A DNA stretch of 64,000 bases, taken from positions 62,001-126,000 of the forward strand of contig MU006109.1 in assembly GCA_010093705.1 (NCBI GenBank). The letters run 5' to 3'. Of this stretch, positions 20,744-32,330 are shown in pieces (position 1 is the stretch's first letter; the number at the start of each line of letters is the position of its first letter). Below the pieces are notes generated by a model. That model had not been told where the DNA came from. It saw only the letters and a list, made by a program, of their open reading frames with translations, and searched no databases. The stretch is from Patellaria atrata CBS 101060. Lineage: Eukaryota > Ascomycota > Dothideomycetes > Patellariales > Patellariaceae. The position numbers were made by a program, and so were the translations under genes.

Positions 20744-22814
20744 TCACACAGACAAAAAGAATCCGGTAACACCGAGCAATCCTGAAAGACACCAAACACC
20801 TAATACAACAACATATCCACTTCGACCTCTAAACGGATTTGCATTGCTCGCAGCAGCATCTGTAGCGTCAGGACCACTTCCATTAGAGTTACTACCAGCT
20901 GAAGCACTTCCCTCGGCTGTTCTCATGGCTTCCTCTAGAACGGCAGTCGCGGCCGCAAACCCCTCATCATCACCGTAGACGAGGCACATTGTTGGCAGCG
21001 GCTTGCTCATATTCCACAGTATATCATCATGCTCCAAATTGTAATGGGGAATCAAAAATTCGGCACTGACCTCCCATCCCAGTCCTACATCCACGAACGG
21101 TTCGATATGAGTTAAATCACCGAAGAGTTCTCCTATCAATCTATTTTCTGTCTCAGAAGAGGTGAGAGGTTCACATGTTGCACCCACACCAGACAACCGG
21201 GATATGTTGGCGTGGAGACGTGGAAGCTCGAGGTAGATGCCTGCCTCAGCCGTTGCACTCTCGTTCAAAAAACTCACACTTCCCACTTCTTCGAACGTGA
21301 AACCTAAGGCGAACCGTGGACGGAAGGCAATCCCGACATTCAAAGTTAGATCCTCTATGCTTGCATTGAACGGTATAGTCTCAAATGTCGTGTCTGGACT
21401 GCGTAACTAGTAAGAAAGTGTTCAAAATAATCGTAGGAGAAACAACCTACAAGCCTTCAATAAGAGGATCATTAAGTTCGCCCATGTCAATCCTTAGGCG
21501 AGAACCATCGGGGACCTACAACTATTAGACAAAAATGAAGAGTATGAGACGAATGGACTTACCGTCACCTTAAACCCCCAAGTAAGTTCAAGAGCGGCAT
21601 AGATTGCAACATCACCGCGAACTGCGGGTTCAAACCATAATCCTGCAGCTCCAAAATTTGGAATCTATTGTCCAGAGTCAGCTAGGTCTAAACTATGACG
21701 GATGGTCTACTTACAGTGACCCCTAGAACAGGAACCCTCCAAAGCGTCTCTAGAAATACGAAAGGCTCAGTACTCATCACTGCCTTCAATTCAATCCAAG
21801 CAGAAACATCGTTTGCAACAATATCAATGAAACCACTTTTGAAGAAAGAGACATCGGTCTCCGCGATGTCTGTAGAGTTAATATTAATATTTGGATCGAA
21901 ATCAAAGCTCCCAAAGCCGACATCAAGGGTGCCTGTGGTGGTGCAGTTCTTGCAACCCACTTCAAATGACGCTCCATTACTGATCGCAAAGGTACTGTCA
22001 AGTATCTGAGTAGCAACACTAATCTGCGTTGTCGTTGCAGTCGCTGTAACTACGTCGGTAGACGTTGGAAATAGATCGGCGGTACTTATGATGGTTTGGG
22101 ATAGGGCACTGCGTTTTTTCAGACGACGGTGATCTAGAATGGAATGACCCTCATTTGTATGGCCGTACTCCATACGGAACTTTGGGAATGCCTCCCGCCA
22201 TTCCATTGGCGTGACTTGTAAAGTAAGCGCACCATCATTTCCTATTGAGCCTTCATTGACCCTGGAATTTCTGTTAATCTAAGGCTTCTTTGACAGAATC
22301 ATCTATTTCATACCTGTATGGCATCCGACTGCTTTCAAGGTTGCATCCTGAGTGGAATGTGATAACATAGGAACCCCCAAGTTCCCTAAGAACCTCGACT
22401 GCATCTCCTAGAGTAGCACTGGATAAGAACTCGACAACGATCTTGTCGTCATAGCATTCGACATCCCGTATCAAATGATCAAAATCCTCTAGATAAAGAG
22501 CTGGAATAGCAGACGAAATGTGGATATTGGCCGCAAAGGTAATACCCCCATAACTATTGTCGACTATGATACTTTCAGCGGACGTGCAACAGAAATTCCG
22601 AAGAGATAATACCTTCTGCGTATACCATTCGAAAATCGTGTAGCAACTCGAGTGAAGAGCTACGTGCAGATAGTCGAGAGACGGGTCTAGCGGCAGCTAC
22701 CCTTCGGTTCACAGATGATTTTGTGAACACGTCGTATACAGATGTTACGGCGTGGGATAACGCAGAGAAAAGGTAAAATACGAACAAGCCATACCTGGAC
22801 GAGGAATACATCAT
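20744..22814 (-). CDS. Secreted GPI-type surface protein (DUF7029/DUF7223-like)
   Basis: Six exons on the minus strand. Exon 1 (22814-22613) begins MMYSSSRYGLFVFYLFSALS, a signal peptide. Exon 2 starts at 22563 (VDNSYGGITFAANIHIS) and includes PALYLEDFDHLIRDVECYDD and VITFHSGCNLESSRMPYR. Exon 3 has ALTLQVTPMEWREAFPKFR and, after a Thr-rich spacer, FEVGCKNCTTTGTLDVGFG. Further exons carry IPNFGAAGLWFEPAVRGDV, VPDGSRLRIDMGELNDPLIE and FPDTTFETIPFNASIEDL. The C-terminus is Ser/Gly/Ala-rich, then NPFRGRSGYV and a hydrophobic tail (VVVLGVWCLSGLLGVTGFFL), the pattern of a GPI-anchor signal. The arrangement matches fungal cell-surface proteins annotated with DUF7029 and DUF7223; I assign this from memory. 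Function is unknown; a cell-wall or adhesive role is inference. Confidence 0.72.
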
Positions 22815-24486
22815 CGAATACTCAACTGAGACTGATGGAACAAAATTGGATATCTTGAGCTTCACCTTCGAGGTTATGTACTGCACGCTCAAGTCTGTAT
22901 AATAAACCACAACGTCGAGGTTGTGAGCCAACACCAATGGTTGAGTTCTCTTCCCATGTTTACAGGTATGATTAACCGCCAAGAAGCACCCTCGATCAAC
23001 CTTCACCGGAGACGGAATTGGAACCACGAACCTCAGACTCGGACTTGACGTGCGTCTTCAGGGTGACAGTAGATATGCAGGGTCTGCGTTGGGTTTTTCT
23101 GCATATGCCAAAATGTCCGAGTTCTAGCTCGTGGGTCAAGTTGCAGTGACCCTATTTAAAATTACTCCCATCTGAAAGGCTAAATTCTGAGACAATGTCC
23201 CGCTGACCTTGAATTTCCGATAGGTAGTCGAGATTGTTCGTTGTATATTCGATAGCCTGGGGCGCGGTTTCATGCCCCACGACACTGCGGCAGTGCGGCA
23301 CAGCAAACAAACAATGTGCGAATTTCGCAAAACGAGCACCATGCTGGCGAACAGGTTCGCGGCTAATATGCTGGTTCAGAGGATTCGAAAGGGTCGATGC
23401 TTTGAGCGTTTCGAGCGCTTGTAGTAGCCATATTCGCTGATGATACTGGATGTATATTTTCTTCACGCTATGAGCCATCAATCAATGGAGATATCTCATG
23501 GGAGAACAAGAAAAACAATCAATAGACAGTAGTACATACTTTTACAACCACATTTAAGAGTAACCAGGTGCAAGTCTGACAGCAATCGCTGCAATAGAGT
23601 GTTGTGGCCATACCAAACCTTGATTCAGTACCAGGAGTCGGGAGAAAGCTCATGTGTTACAGCATGCGCCTTAAAAAGGATAGGGACGTTTTTGTACTTT
23701 TCTACGCAGTAAAAGGGAATGCGATACGTCTGCTACATCTGCTGTGCGATAAGGTTAATTGTTTAACAGCTGAAACTAATGTAGAAGGCAACCATAATTA
23801 GAAGTCATGACAGCTTGTACTATACCCTGCTGCTGACATGCAACATTACGTTTTACCATTTGAAGAGCAACCGGTGTAGAAAATGCTTGATGCTTCACAA
23901 AAAAATTTTCGTATCCTTTGAGTATGGCCTGATAAAGAGAGGGGGAAAAAATTGTGGTTTTACCGTCCCTATATAAGATTTTGAAGCCCTTCTAGGATTG
24001 AGGTCCTGAAGCTATTCTTGACCGAGTTCTCGCTGCGTCTGCGAGTAGGTTTCTAAAAGAGATCTCCCCTTGACTATTCCTGAAAAAATATTAGGCTGAC
24101 GGAACATTGACTAAAATCAACGTGAGGATAAGATCTCGCTGTACTGCTGTGGCCGGCATAGTGTTGGTTGTACAAGTCGAACACGAATGTTCTCCCTTCT
24201 TGAAGCGCGACCTAAAAAGCTTTTAATCCAACGGTCGCCGGGAGCTTATATCGTACTGGTGCTCCCTGGGCTACCATGCGAGGAACATATCAAGAATAAC
24301 GATAATAAGGGTGGCCATCAAAGACGAACCGAGAATTGAGAAACTACACCGATAGAGATAGAGAAGCCAAGTAAATGGAAAAATTCGACTAGTACCTCGT
24401 GATTTTTGTACCATATATCTTGCTCTACCATAATCCCACACCTGGATTATTCCTTACCTACACTCACCATGTATAACCTAGGATGA
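22815..24486. other. Intergenic
   Basis: About 1.7 kb upstream of the GPI-type gene. No protein family or RNA gene is recognisable. Confidence 0.4.
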
Positions 24487-25284
24487 TCATCCTGAAGGTT
24501 TTCTCGGTTCCTCCAACCCATTACACTCCCCCACATCCAACGCGACCAGAAACCTGCTCACACAATTATATGCCGCTACCGTTGCTGTAATTTCCACAAC
24601 CTCCCTATCCGTGAACAGTTTTCTCAACTGCTCCATGACAGTGTCTAAAACCCGGATATCTTTTGTCATCTGGTCCGTGTACATCAGGACGGCCGCGTGC
24701 TCCCGATCAAACGGACCTGCTTCATTTGCGTCCACTCCTGCCGGTGATTCTAAGATATACTTGATGCCTTCTTCGGATACTACACCAGCGTGACGCAGGA
24801 GCGGGGCGTGCGCGTCCCATTCGAACCAAGCTTTGTTAAGGGCAGCTATTTGGCCGTATCAATGGAATTGGAGGGAGACACCGTAACTTTGCGGGTTGGT
24901 GGGCTCACCGATGCGGCATATGGCCGTTTCACGAATGCTTGTGCTGATGTTGGTTCGGTTGCGTATAGAGCCGAGGAAGGTGTTCCTATATAAAAGTATG
25001 ATTGTTAATGTCTAAGGTGTCTATGGTTGCGCTATGACAGGAGGAAAGTAGGACCCGAGTTACTTGAGAGAAATGAGTCAAGATAGAATGATGCTATCCA
25101 CATTGACGATGTATATAGTCGTAAAGCACGCTCACCATCCATCTGCTACGGGTGGAGAGTGAAGGAGGGTCAGATCAAGAGGGATCAGTCCTCTACCTCC
25201 TCTTCGTTCCTGTACGCGCTGAACAATGGCTTGATCTGCCTCGTTCTCAAAATTTGGAGGATTATCAACATATGGCAGACGCAT
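24487..25284 (-). CDS. Carboxymuconolactone decarboxylase (AhpD-like) family protein
   Basis: Three exons (25284-25136, 24985-24909, 24845-24487), in phase, 194 residues. The N-terminus MRLPYVDNPPNFENEADQAI, then LTLLHSPPVADGWNTFLGSI, is the usual opening of this fungal CMD-like family. The middle is RETAICRIAALNKAWFEWDA followed by HAPLLRHAGV. The C-terminal half has EHAAVLMYTDQMTKDIRV and LFTDREVVEITATVAAYNCV, the helical pair typical of the fold. Members act as lactone decarboxylases or alkylhydroperoxidase-like reductases. The AhpD CxxC is absent: the usual position reads ICRIAAL, so peroxidase chemistry is doubtful. The substrate is unknown. Intron 1 (25135-24986) is 150 bp, long for this window. 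An in-frame ATG at 25353 is a less likely start. Confidence 0.82.
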
Positions 25285-25471
25285 TGCGAACGTATCGCTG
25301 CAATTGAACAGTACGATGTTGAAGTAAGGTGAGGAGTTATCGTCTCTTTCCACTTCGGTAGTTCTAAATTCTAAAAAACGAGGCGGAACCCTTCCGCGTC
25401 CCTCGACGTCAACTCGATAACTTTTCTAAAGCTTTAATGAACACGTCCTTCAACGTCACATATTTCCCAAA
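25285..25471. promoter_or_regulatory. Short divergent promoter
   Basis: Only 187 bp separate the divergent CMD-like and Bmt6 start codons, so they very likely share regulatory sequence. No named motif is evident. Confidence 0.4.
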
Positions 25472-26605
25472 ATGCCTCAGTCCCCCAGGAAATATACACC
25501 TAAACCTTCCTCAAAGCAGACGCAACCAAAAGCTAAGAAACCCTCTCCATCTGAGGCTGAAATCCTTCCCACGTATACGCCTACACCCCTACCCCCCCCA
25601 TCCCTCTCCCAAAAGCTCCTCACCACCTTCTCGACCGCATTTCTGGTATCTAACTCCCCAAACTTCAATTCCACCCTCCAAGCCATAAAATCCGACCTCT
25701 ATAACCGCAACTTCAACTCCGCCTTCGGGACCGAGGAACGACGGGCAGCGTACGCGGCAAGGTGGAGTGCGGGAAGAGCATTGGGATACCTGCAAGTCTT
25801 TAGGGATGTCGGAGAGTATATATCGGAGACTCTAGAGAGTAGATTGCTGAATGAGGAGGCACAAAATGAGTTAAGGGCGATATGTCTGGGTGGCGGAGCG
25901 GGAGCAGAAGTTGCAGCATTGGCGGGATGGTTGAAGATGGCGCGGGAAAATGAGGGAGAACGTAGTAGTAAAGACACTGCAATTACAACACTAAGCGGAG
26001 AACTAGAGAGTCTCGAAATCACCTCAAGCACTCCTCCCACCCTTGTCCCCTCCGAGCTCACGCTCTCCCTCACCGCCGTCGACTTGGCAGACTGGTCCTC
26101 TACGCTGCAACTCCTAACCTCCAACCTCACTCATAACCTCTTCCGTCATTGTTCCCATCCCCCGCTCACCACAAAATTCCTCCAACACAATCTCCTCCAG
26201 CCCCTTCCTACTCCGATCTCAGACACCATCCAGCACATCCACTTAGTCACCCTTCTCTTCACGCTAAACGAACTCTATACTGCTTCCCTGCCACAAACAC
26301 AGCGATTCCTATTCTCCCTTACCGAATTGGCTCGGCCGGGAACGCTGTTCCTGGTCGTCGACTCGGCCGGATCTTATTCGGAAATCAGTCTGGGTAAAGG
26401 GCAGAAGCGAAAATATCCGATGGCATGGTTGTTGGATCATACATTGTTAAGAAAGGAAGACGACGATGCAGATGGTCATGGTAATGCCGAATGGGAAAAA
26501 CTCGAGTCGGTCGGGTCACGTTGGTTCCGGTTACCGGCTGGACTGAAATATTCGATTGAGTTGGAAAATATGCGGTATCAGCTGCATTTGTACAGGCGGC
26601 TTTAA
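25472..26605 (+). CDS. BMT6: 25S rRNA uridine-N3 methyltransferase (Bmt6-like)
   Basis: An intronless 377-residue protein. The N-terminus is Lys/Pro/Ser-rich (nucleolar-type). YNRNFNSAFGTEERRAAYAA and RWSAGRALGYLQVF match the family's conserved N-terminal region. AICLGGGAGAEVAAL (136-150) is motif I of the SAM-binding Rossmann fold. TLVPSELTLSLTAVDLADWS contains the acidic motif II (VDLADWS). GTLFLVVDSAGSYSEISLG and KYPMAWLLDHTLL are late motifs. In yeast, Bmt5 and Bmt6 make m3U2634 and m3U2843 in 25S rRNA; the GGGAGAE form and length point to Bmt6. The acidic insert EDDDADGHGNAEWE is likely a loop. The gene converges on transketolase with about 240 bp between stops. Confidence 0.88.
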   Translation: MPQSPRKYTPKPSSKQTQPKAKKPSPSEAEILPTYTPTPLPPPSLSQKLLTTFSTAFLVSNSPNFNSTLQAIKSDLYNRNFNSAFGTEERRAAYAARWSAGRALGYLQVFRDVGEYISETLESRLLNEEAQNELRAICLGGGAGAEVAALAGWLKMARENEGERSSKDTAITTLSGELESLEITSSTPPTLVPSELTLSLTAVDLADWSSTLQLLTSNLTHNLFRHCSHPPLTTKFLQHNLLQPLPTPISDTIQHIHLVTLLFTLNELYTASLPQTQRFLFSLTELARPGTLFLVVDSAGSYSEISLGKGQKRKYPMAWLLDHTLLRKEDDDADGHGNAEWEKLESVGSRWFRLPAGLKYSIELENMRYQLHLYRRL

Positions 26606-26845
26606 AAGCTTTCACCACGTATGAGTGAAAGCCCCACGAATCTGCATGACATTCTGAGCGATTAGATCGTCTAGATGGAATATCAGGGATTAAGCTCGGA
26701 AGAATATCATCTTGATTTCTACGATACCACACGCACAAGCATGGAAGCACTTATAGCGTTTCAGTCTATATATAATTTTCACATCACCCTTTCCCTTAGC
26801 CCGCTCCACGAAACTGAGCCCTTAACCCAAAATACGTCCCCAAGC

Positions 26846-29479
26846 TTAGATGAGCTGTAGGAATGCACGGTTGATAGGCGAGCGTAGGGGCTTGACCTCC
26901 TTGTAGTAGTCGATGGTGGCAACGGCCCTCTTGGCGATACCCTCAGGGGTGAATTCGAATTTCTATCAGATAATCAGCTGGACATCCCTTTTTTTCACAC
27001 TGGTGACAGTATATCACATACCGCATAGACCTCCTTATACGGTCCAGATGCACCGAACCTGTTGAGGCCGAACTGCTCATGACTGTATTTCTCCCAACCC
27101 ATGGTAGACATGACCTCTACGCTCAAGGAGGGGATACCGTCTGGAATGACTTTGAGTTTGTACTCCTTGGGTTGCGCATCAAACACTTCCCAGCAGGGCA
27201 GCGAGACGACACGGGCAGTGATGTTTTTCTTCTCCTTGAGGTACTTGACCGCCTCCAATGCGATGGAGACCTCGGAACCCGTGGATACCAGGGTGATTTG
27301 CGCACCCTCGTTCTCAAGAGCGGTGTATCCACCCTTGATCGCATCACCGAGCGTTGAACCCTCGAGTTGCGGAAGGTTCTGTCTGGTGAGTGCGATGATG
27401 GAAGGAGTTTCCTTTGAGGTAAGCGCCATATAGTACGCTGCGCTGGTCTCGTTACCATCCGCGGGCCTCCACACCATAATGTTGGGTAGAGCACGGAAAT
27501 GGGCGAGAGTTTCGATAGGCTGATGGGTGGGTCCATCCTCACCGAGACCGATGGAATCGTGCGTAGCGATGTAGATGACACGTTGATGAGAAAGAGCTGA
27601 AAGGCGTACGGAACCAGCCGCGTAGGAAACGAAGTTCAGGAAAGTACCACCGGCAGGAATGATAGTACCATAGGCAGACATACCGTTCATGATACCGGCC
27701 ATACCATGTTCACGCACACCGTAGCGCATATAGCGACCCTCCCATGATCCGAGACCAGTGCTGGGGGGTTGGAAGTCAACGGCCTTCTTCCACCTTGTAT
27801 TATTTGAGCCGGTCAAATCTGCGGAACCAGAAATGAGTTCCGGGAGGACGTCGTGAATTGCCTCCAGAACGGACTCTGAAAGTTTACGCGACGCAATAGC
27901 TGGATCTGAGGGCTTATACGTGGGAAGCTTTTCTTGCCATCCCTCTGGTAGATCTCTTGTCAATCGCCTGGCAAGATCGGCACCGAGTTCCTTGTGCTCC
28001 TCCTTATACTTGGCGAACAGCTTGTTCCACTCCTCTTCCGCTGCAGCGCCCTCATCAGCGTGCTTGTGGTACATATCGTAGACTTCCTGTGGTACGACGA
28101 AGCTCTTTTCGGGATCGAAGCCGAACTTTTGCTTTACACCCTTGATGTCGTTCGACTTGAGCGGGTTACCGTGTACGCCGTGGGTTCCTTGAAGTTCAGA
28201 TCCGTAACCGATGGTAGTAGTGAGCTTAATGACCGAGGGCTTGTCCTTAACCTGGCGAGCCTTCTCGATAGCGGCCTCGATTGCATCAAGGTCAGTATCT
28301 CCCTGCTCGACCCACTGTGTGTGCCAGCCATATGCCTCAAATCTCTTCATCACGTCTTCGGTGAATGCAACCGCAGTGTCCCCATCTATGACAACACGAT
28401 TAGACTAATTTCGCCATGTAGATGTGGTCTTCCACTTACCGATTGAAATATGATTATCGTCATAAATGGCGATCAAGTTACCCAATTGCAAGTGACCGGC
28501 AGTACTGGCAGCTTCGCTGGCAATACCCTCCATAGCACACCCATCACCGAAAAAGACGTAGGTGTGGTTATTGATGAGGTCGTATCCAGGTTTGTTGAAC
28601 ACCGCGGCGGAATGTGCTTGCGCAATGGCAAGGCCAACGGCATTAGCAAATCCCTGTCCGAGGGGACCAGTTGTGACCTCTACACCAGGGGTATCATGCG
28701 CTTCAGGATGTCCGGGCGTAATGCTATCCACTTGCTACAAGCTCATCAGAGACCGTTCACGGACTGGTAAAGGTCGTGTGTACATACTCGGAAGTTTTTG
28801 ATATCATCCATGCTGAGAGCATAGCCGAAAAGATGGAGGAGAGCATACTGTAGCATGCAGCCGTGCCCGTTACTGAGAGGATATGGTCAGCGCATTTCCC
28901 TAATTGTAAGACACAAACATCTAAGCATCCACAGCACCACCATAGTGTTCTAAACACATTGTAGCAACGTATGATAAGTTTCGGAAACGCTTCTTGTTCT
29001 TAGAGATAACAGTCCAAAAGCAAAGTTGCTTATTTTGCCCATCTCCGCGGCCATGGCGGTGATGTAGAATGCGAGACCTTGGAGGACGGGGAAAGCCCGG
29101 AGATCCGTACTACTGAAAGATGACGAAACGGAAGAATATGGTACGTACGAGAGGACAAATCTGTCGCGATTGAGCCAATCCGGGTTCTTTGGGTTGAAGG
29201 TCATGAACTTATTGAAGAGGATGTGGGAGACTGGGGCCATTCCCATGGGCGCACCAGGATGGCCCGAATTCGACTTCGCTGTGGCATCGACCTTGGGGAG
29301 AGTCAGCAATTGATTCTCATTCAATCCTTGAGGGGAGATCTTGGGAATGAATTTCTGCAGCGGGGCAGCGGGGCAGTGGGAGTGAATGATATCGGGAGGA
29401 TTGGAGGGGTAGTTGAATGACTTACGGCGAGAATTCGAATGGTGTTGATTGCAAGCTGGTCTAAATCTCCGTAAGGCAT
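26846..29479 (-). CDS. TKL1: Transketolase
   Basis: Six exons (29479-29426, 29291-29149, 28872-28788, 28734-28440, 28385-27022, 26962-26846), all in phase, giving 685 residues, the usual fungal length. It opens [18 protein letters not shown], then [36 protein letters not shown] and [20 protein letters not shown], followed by the thiamine diphosphate motif GDG ([15 protein letters not shown]) with [13 protein letters not shown]. Later come [35 protein letters not shown], and [17 protein letters not shown] with the substrate-binding residues. The enzyme moves two-carbon ketol units between sugar phosphates in the non-oxidative pentose phosphate pathway, in the cytosol. Nothing is missing. The intron-rich 5' end with a single large exon afterwards is common in this gene. 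Confidence 0.97.
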
Positions 29480-30263
29480 CTTTGCGGTTGGCTTTGAAGT
29501 CAAAGAAGAACTGGAGTTTAGGAAGAAGAAAATTTGATGTAGGTGTTGAGAGAGAGAGTGCCGTAATTATTAGTAGTTCTCCCACTACCTTATTAGTCCC
29601 TGTGGTGGGGCAAAGCGCGCTGTCTCTTTTAGCCAGACCACCAAAGTGTCAATCGGCACTTTAAACCCTTAAGGTATGAGTAAGGCGATTAGAAAGCAAT
29701 TATGAGAATTGAAGAGGAAAAAGATATTTGATTATCAGGGAGGAATTGAATTGCTATCTATACTTTACTCTACAAATCACCGGAGATTTTCACCTTCTCA
29801 CAGTGCGTATAGAAATGCTCCATCCGACGGGCATTCCCAACACCAGACGGATCTCCGGAAAGCAGACACCGACCCAACAGGCATCCAACCCCGATGGCGA
29901 CGGCATGAGTTTTTCACCATGATATGAATGAAAGAGAGGAACATTGATCATTCATTCTTCTGCTGTCTCTGATGCTATATAGCTATCTACTCTTCTATGC
30001 CTCGTACTGGACAGTAGTGTACTGTACTGTACTGTACTGTACCAGAAAATTTCCACATTGGGAAACGCGTCGGAATAAGAAAAACCCAGGCCTTATAAAA
30101 TTCATAACTCCCGCCCTGACTCCGATCCTATCTTGATATAAAGGAACAAACGAGTGGGTATCTTATCTTACAATTGAAACCAACCAGCCAGAAACACTAT
30201 CGTAAATGCCCATTAAAAATGAAATGTTAAGAAGTATTTTTACAGAGGAAAAGAGAAAGAAAG
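29480..30263. promoter_or_regulatory. Transketolase upstream region
   Basis: About 780 bp, holding the transketolase promoter and the 3' flank of the CFEM gene. It contains CCTTAAGGTA near 29667 and the GTACT microsatellite listed separately. Confidence 0.4.
30019..30042. repeat. (GTACT)~5 microsatellite
   Basis: 24 bp of uninterrupted GTACT units. GTAC is self-complementary, so the tract can pair with itself. Confidence 0.9.
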
Positions 30264-32330
30264 TTACTGGACGGAAATGAATAACTCATCTCCTCGTCGC
30301 GTTGGCGTAAGCTTGGGGGCCCAAAGTGGACTCTTAAGCGCAACGACCTGCATGCCTGGGCTTTTTGTACCATTCCATTGGTAGTCAACGTCTGAATTGA
30401 AGCTTGACGGTCCATCCGTTCTGCTCGCCTGTCTCATGGTACTCTCACTGGCATCTCTGGTATGTTGTCCAGTGTACGTAGTGCCATTACTTGACCGATT
30501 AGCGTTCATCGTTCGGATGCTAGGATTGTTCGAATTCGTGATCCATAATCCCTTGCCCAGAACCTGTGCTGCATCGGGGCCTTTACGTCTCGACAAAAGA
30601 GATGATGGTTGTGAGTCGGTCTGTCGGTGCCCGCGCGGACTCACTGGACTTCTGGGAACAGCCTGATTCGACGCTCGTGGGATTTTGGGATATCGCAAAC
30701 CCGCTATAGGGGATTCTGCTACCGGCGAGAGCTGTTTATCCTCGTCATCCGGCGTCGGATCAAATGAGTCAGTCGATTCGAACGAAGTAACTGAACCTCT
30801 TGAGCTACGTCTGCTTGGATTGGAAGGTTTTCTTGGCGGTTGTGCCTGTTGTCGACGTTTTTGCTGCCGTTTGTCTTCCGAAGAAGTCCTAGCATTAGTG
30901 TAATAGTCGTCAATGTAGTCTTCGCTACCCCGAGGGCTCCGCTTGGGGACGGGTTCGCGAGAGTTTGAAGTTACATTGCCATTACCAGATTCAACTCGCC
31001 GAGGAAAGTTGAAAGCGGGTAATTGTTGAGAAGACTTGGGTGGAATATTAAGTGGAGGAGGGGGTTGAGGCCTTGGTGGAGGTGGCCGTTGAATATTACT
31101 AGGCTGCGGCATAACACCCCCGTTCGGTACCGGAATTGGATAGTCAACTCCGGGTGCTGTTAGAGGGTAATGCGGCGGTAACACAGATTTGCGTAGTGGT
31201 CCGTCTTCCTCGAAAACCGTCATTTGGGTCATTGCGCTTGCTGGTCGCATTGTTCGCTGGGATGATTCCTCAATCACGGGTAATGGTTTGTCCGGTAGTA
31301 GACGAGATACAGTTCTGATGCTGGCGATGCTTGCAGGGGTTCCGGGTTGCTCGATCTCCGGGCTCAACGCGATGCCGATCATTTGTGACTGTCTGTTCGT
31401 AGTGTAAGATGGCTGATCTGATTGCGGTTTCGCGCCGACTCTCGGAATAGCCGCAACTCCAACCCCGCCCGTGCCTCCTCTAGGATCTCTAAATGTATTT
31501 TTAGGGGGTTCGTATCGACTATAATCTGGCGTTGGTGTTTGAGGTTCTGGAGCAGCTTTTTCGGCGAGATACTGCTGGTTTTCAAAGTCTCGCTTCTTGT
31601 CTCTTCTTTTCACAAGAGCTAGTAGGATGATGATTCCAACAGCAACGATCACGGTCGCGCCACCTGCAACAGATATACCAACGATCTGGGAAGTGGTCAA
31701 AGATCGAGTCTCTGTACCACTAACTGTAGTATTGGTAGAAGCAGTCTCTACAGCAGACGGAGGTGCAATACTGGTCGGCAATGAGGTTTCCCTCTCTGGA
31801 GGGGATTCGGACGAGGTCTGAACAGGAGTTGATCTTGACGAAGAAGTAGATGTTGAGGAGGTTGAGGGCGACGTTGTTACAATACTAGACGCTCTGCTGG
31901 TAGATGTTGTAGTTGGTGGAATTGTTGCCTTAGAAGTAACCGACGTCGCACTTCTTAATGCATCGGTGATGACCAAAGTGCCGTGTGTTGGTGCAACGGC
32001 GTTTCTCCTTCCCACACAGATATTGTACACCGAGGCGGAGACGCTGGAGTCTTCATTGCATCTGGTATGAACACAGGCGAGAGCAGCTTCTCCCAGTGTG
32101 TATCCACCCTCGCTATATCTAGAGCAAAGACAATCAAGATCCCCAGAGTTCGAACAAGACAAAGGAAATTCGTTGGTGAGGAATGATGCCAAACAGGTTC
32201 TGGCACATTCTGGAGTTAACGCTTGAAGCGAGGGATGCAAAAGCGTATTTTCTGACTGCTGTGGAAATGCTGATGCTGATGCTGTGGATAGTGCAAAGAT
32301 GTAGTAACGTCTAAGATAGCTAAAGAGCAT
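30264..32330 (-). CDS. CFEM-domain single-pass membrane protein
   Basis: An intronless 688-residue protein. Residues 1 to ~22 form a signal peptide (MLFSYLRRYYIFALSTASAS). A CFEM domain follows with all eight cysteines (42, 46, 59, 67, 69, 86, 91, 105), including ECARTC, DLDCLC and LACVHTRC. A Ser/Thr-rich, probably O-glycosylated stalk runs to ~215, then one transmembrane helix at ~216-240 (IVGISVAGGATVIVAVGIII) with a stop-transfer KRRDKKR. The ~445-residue cytosolic tail is Pro/Ser/Arg-rich with PPPRPQPPPPLNIPPK. CFEM domains bind heme in some yeasts and act as surface receptors or effectors in filamentous fungi. The long tail and single helix suggest a sensor or scaffold rather than a GPI heme carrier; this is inference. 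The usual heme-ligand Asp position reads SGDLDC, so that residue appears present. Confidence 0.87.
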   Translation of the reverse strand: MLFSYLRRYYIFALSTASASAFPQQSENTLLHPSLQALTPECARTCLASFLTNEFPLSCSNSGDLDCLCSRYSEGGYTLGEAALACVHTRCNEDSSVSASVYNICVGRRNAVAPTHGTLVITDALRSATSVTSKATIPPTTTSTSRASSIVTTSPSTSSTSTSSSRSTPVQTSSESPPERETSLPTSIAPPSAVETASTNTTVSGTETRSLTTSQIVGISVAGGATVIVAVGIIILLALVKRRDKKRDFENQQYLAEKAAPEPQTPTPDYSRYEPPKNTFRDPRGGTGGVGVAAIPRVGAKPQSDQPSYTTNRQSQMIGIALSPEIEQPGTPASIASIRTVSRLLPDKPLPVIEESSQRTMRPASAMTQMTVFEEDGPLRKSVLPPHYPLTAPGVDYPIPVPNGGVMPQPSNIQRPPPPRPQPPPPLNIPPKSSQQLPAFNFPRRVESGNGNVTSNSREPVPKRSPRGSEDYIDDYYTNARTSSEDKRQQKRRQQAQPPRKPSNPSRRSSRGSVTSFESTDSFDPTPDDEDKQLSPVAESPIAGLRYPKIPRASNQAVPRSPVSPRGHRQTDSQPSSLLSRRKGPDAAQVLGKGLWITNSNNPSIRTMNANRSSNGTTYTGQHTRDASESTMRQASRTDGPSSFNSDVDYQWNGTKSPGMQVVALKSPLWAPKLTPTRRGDELFISVQ

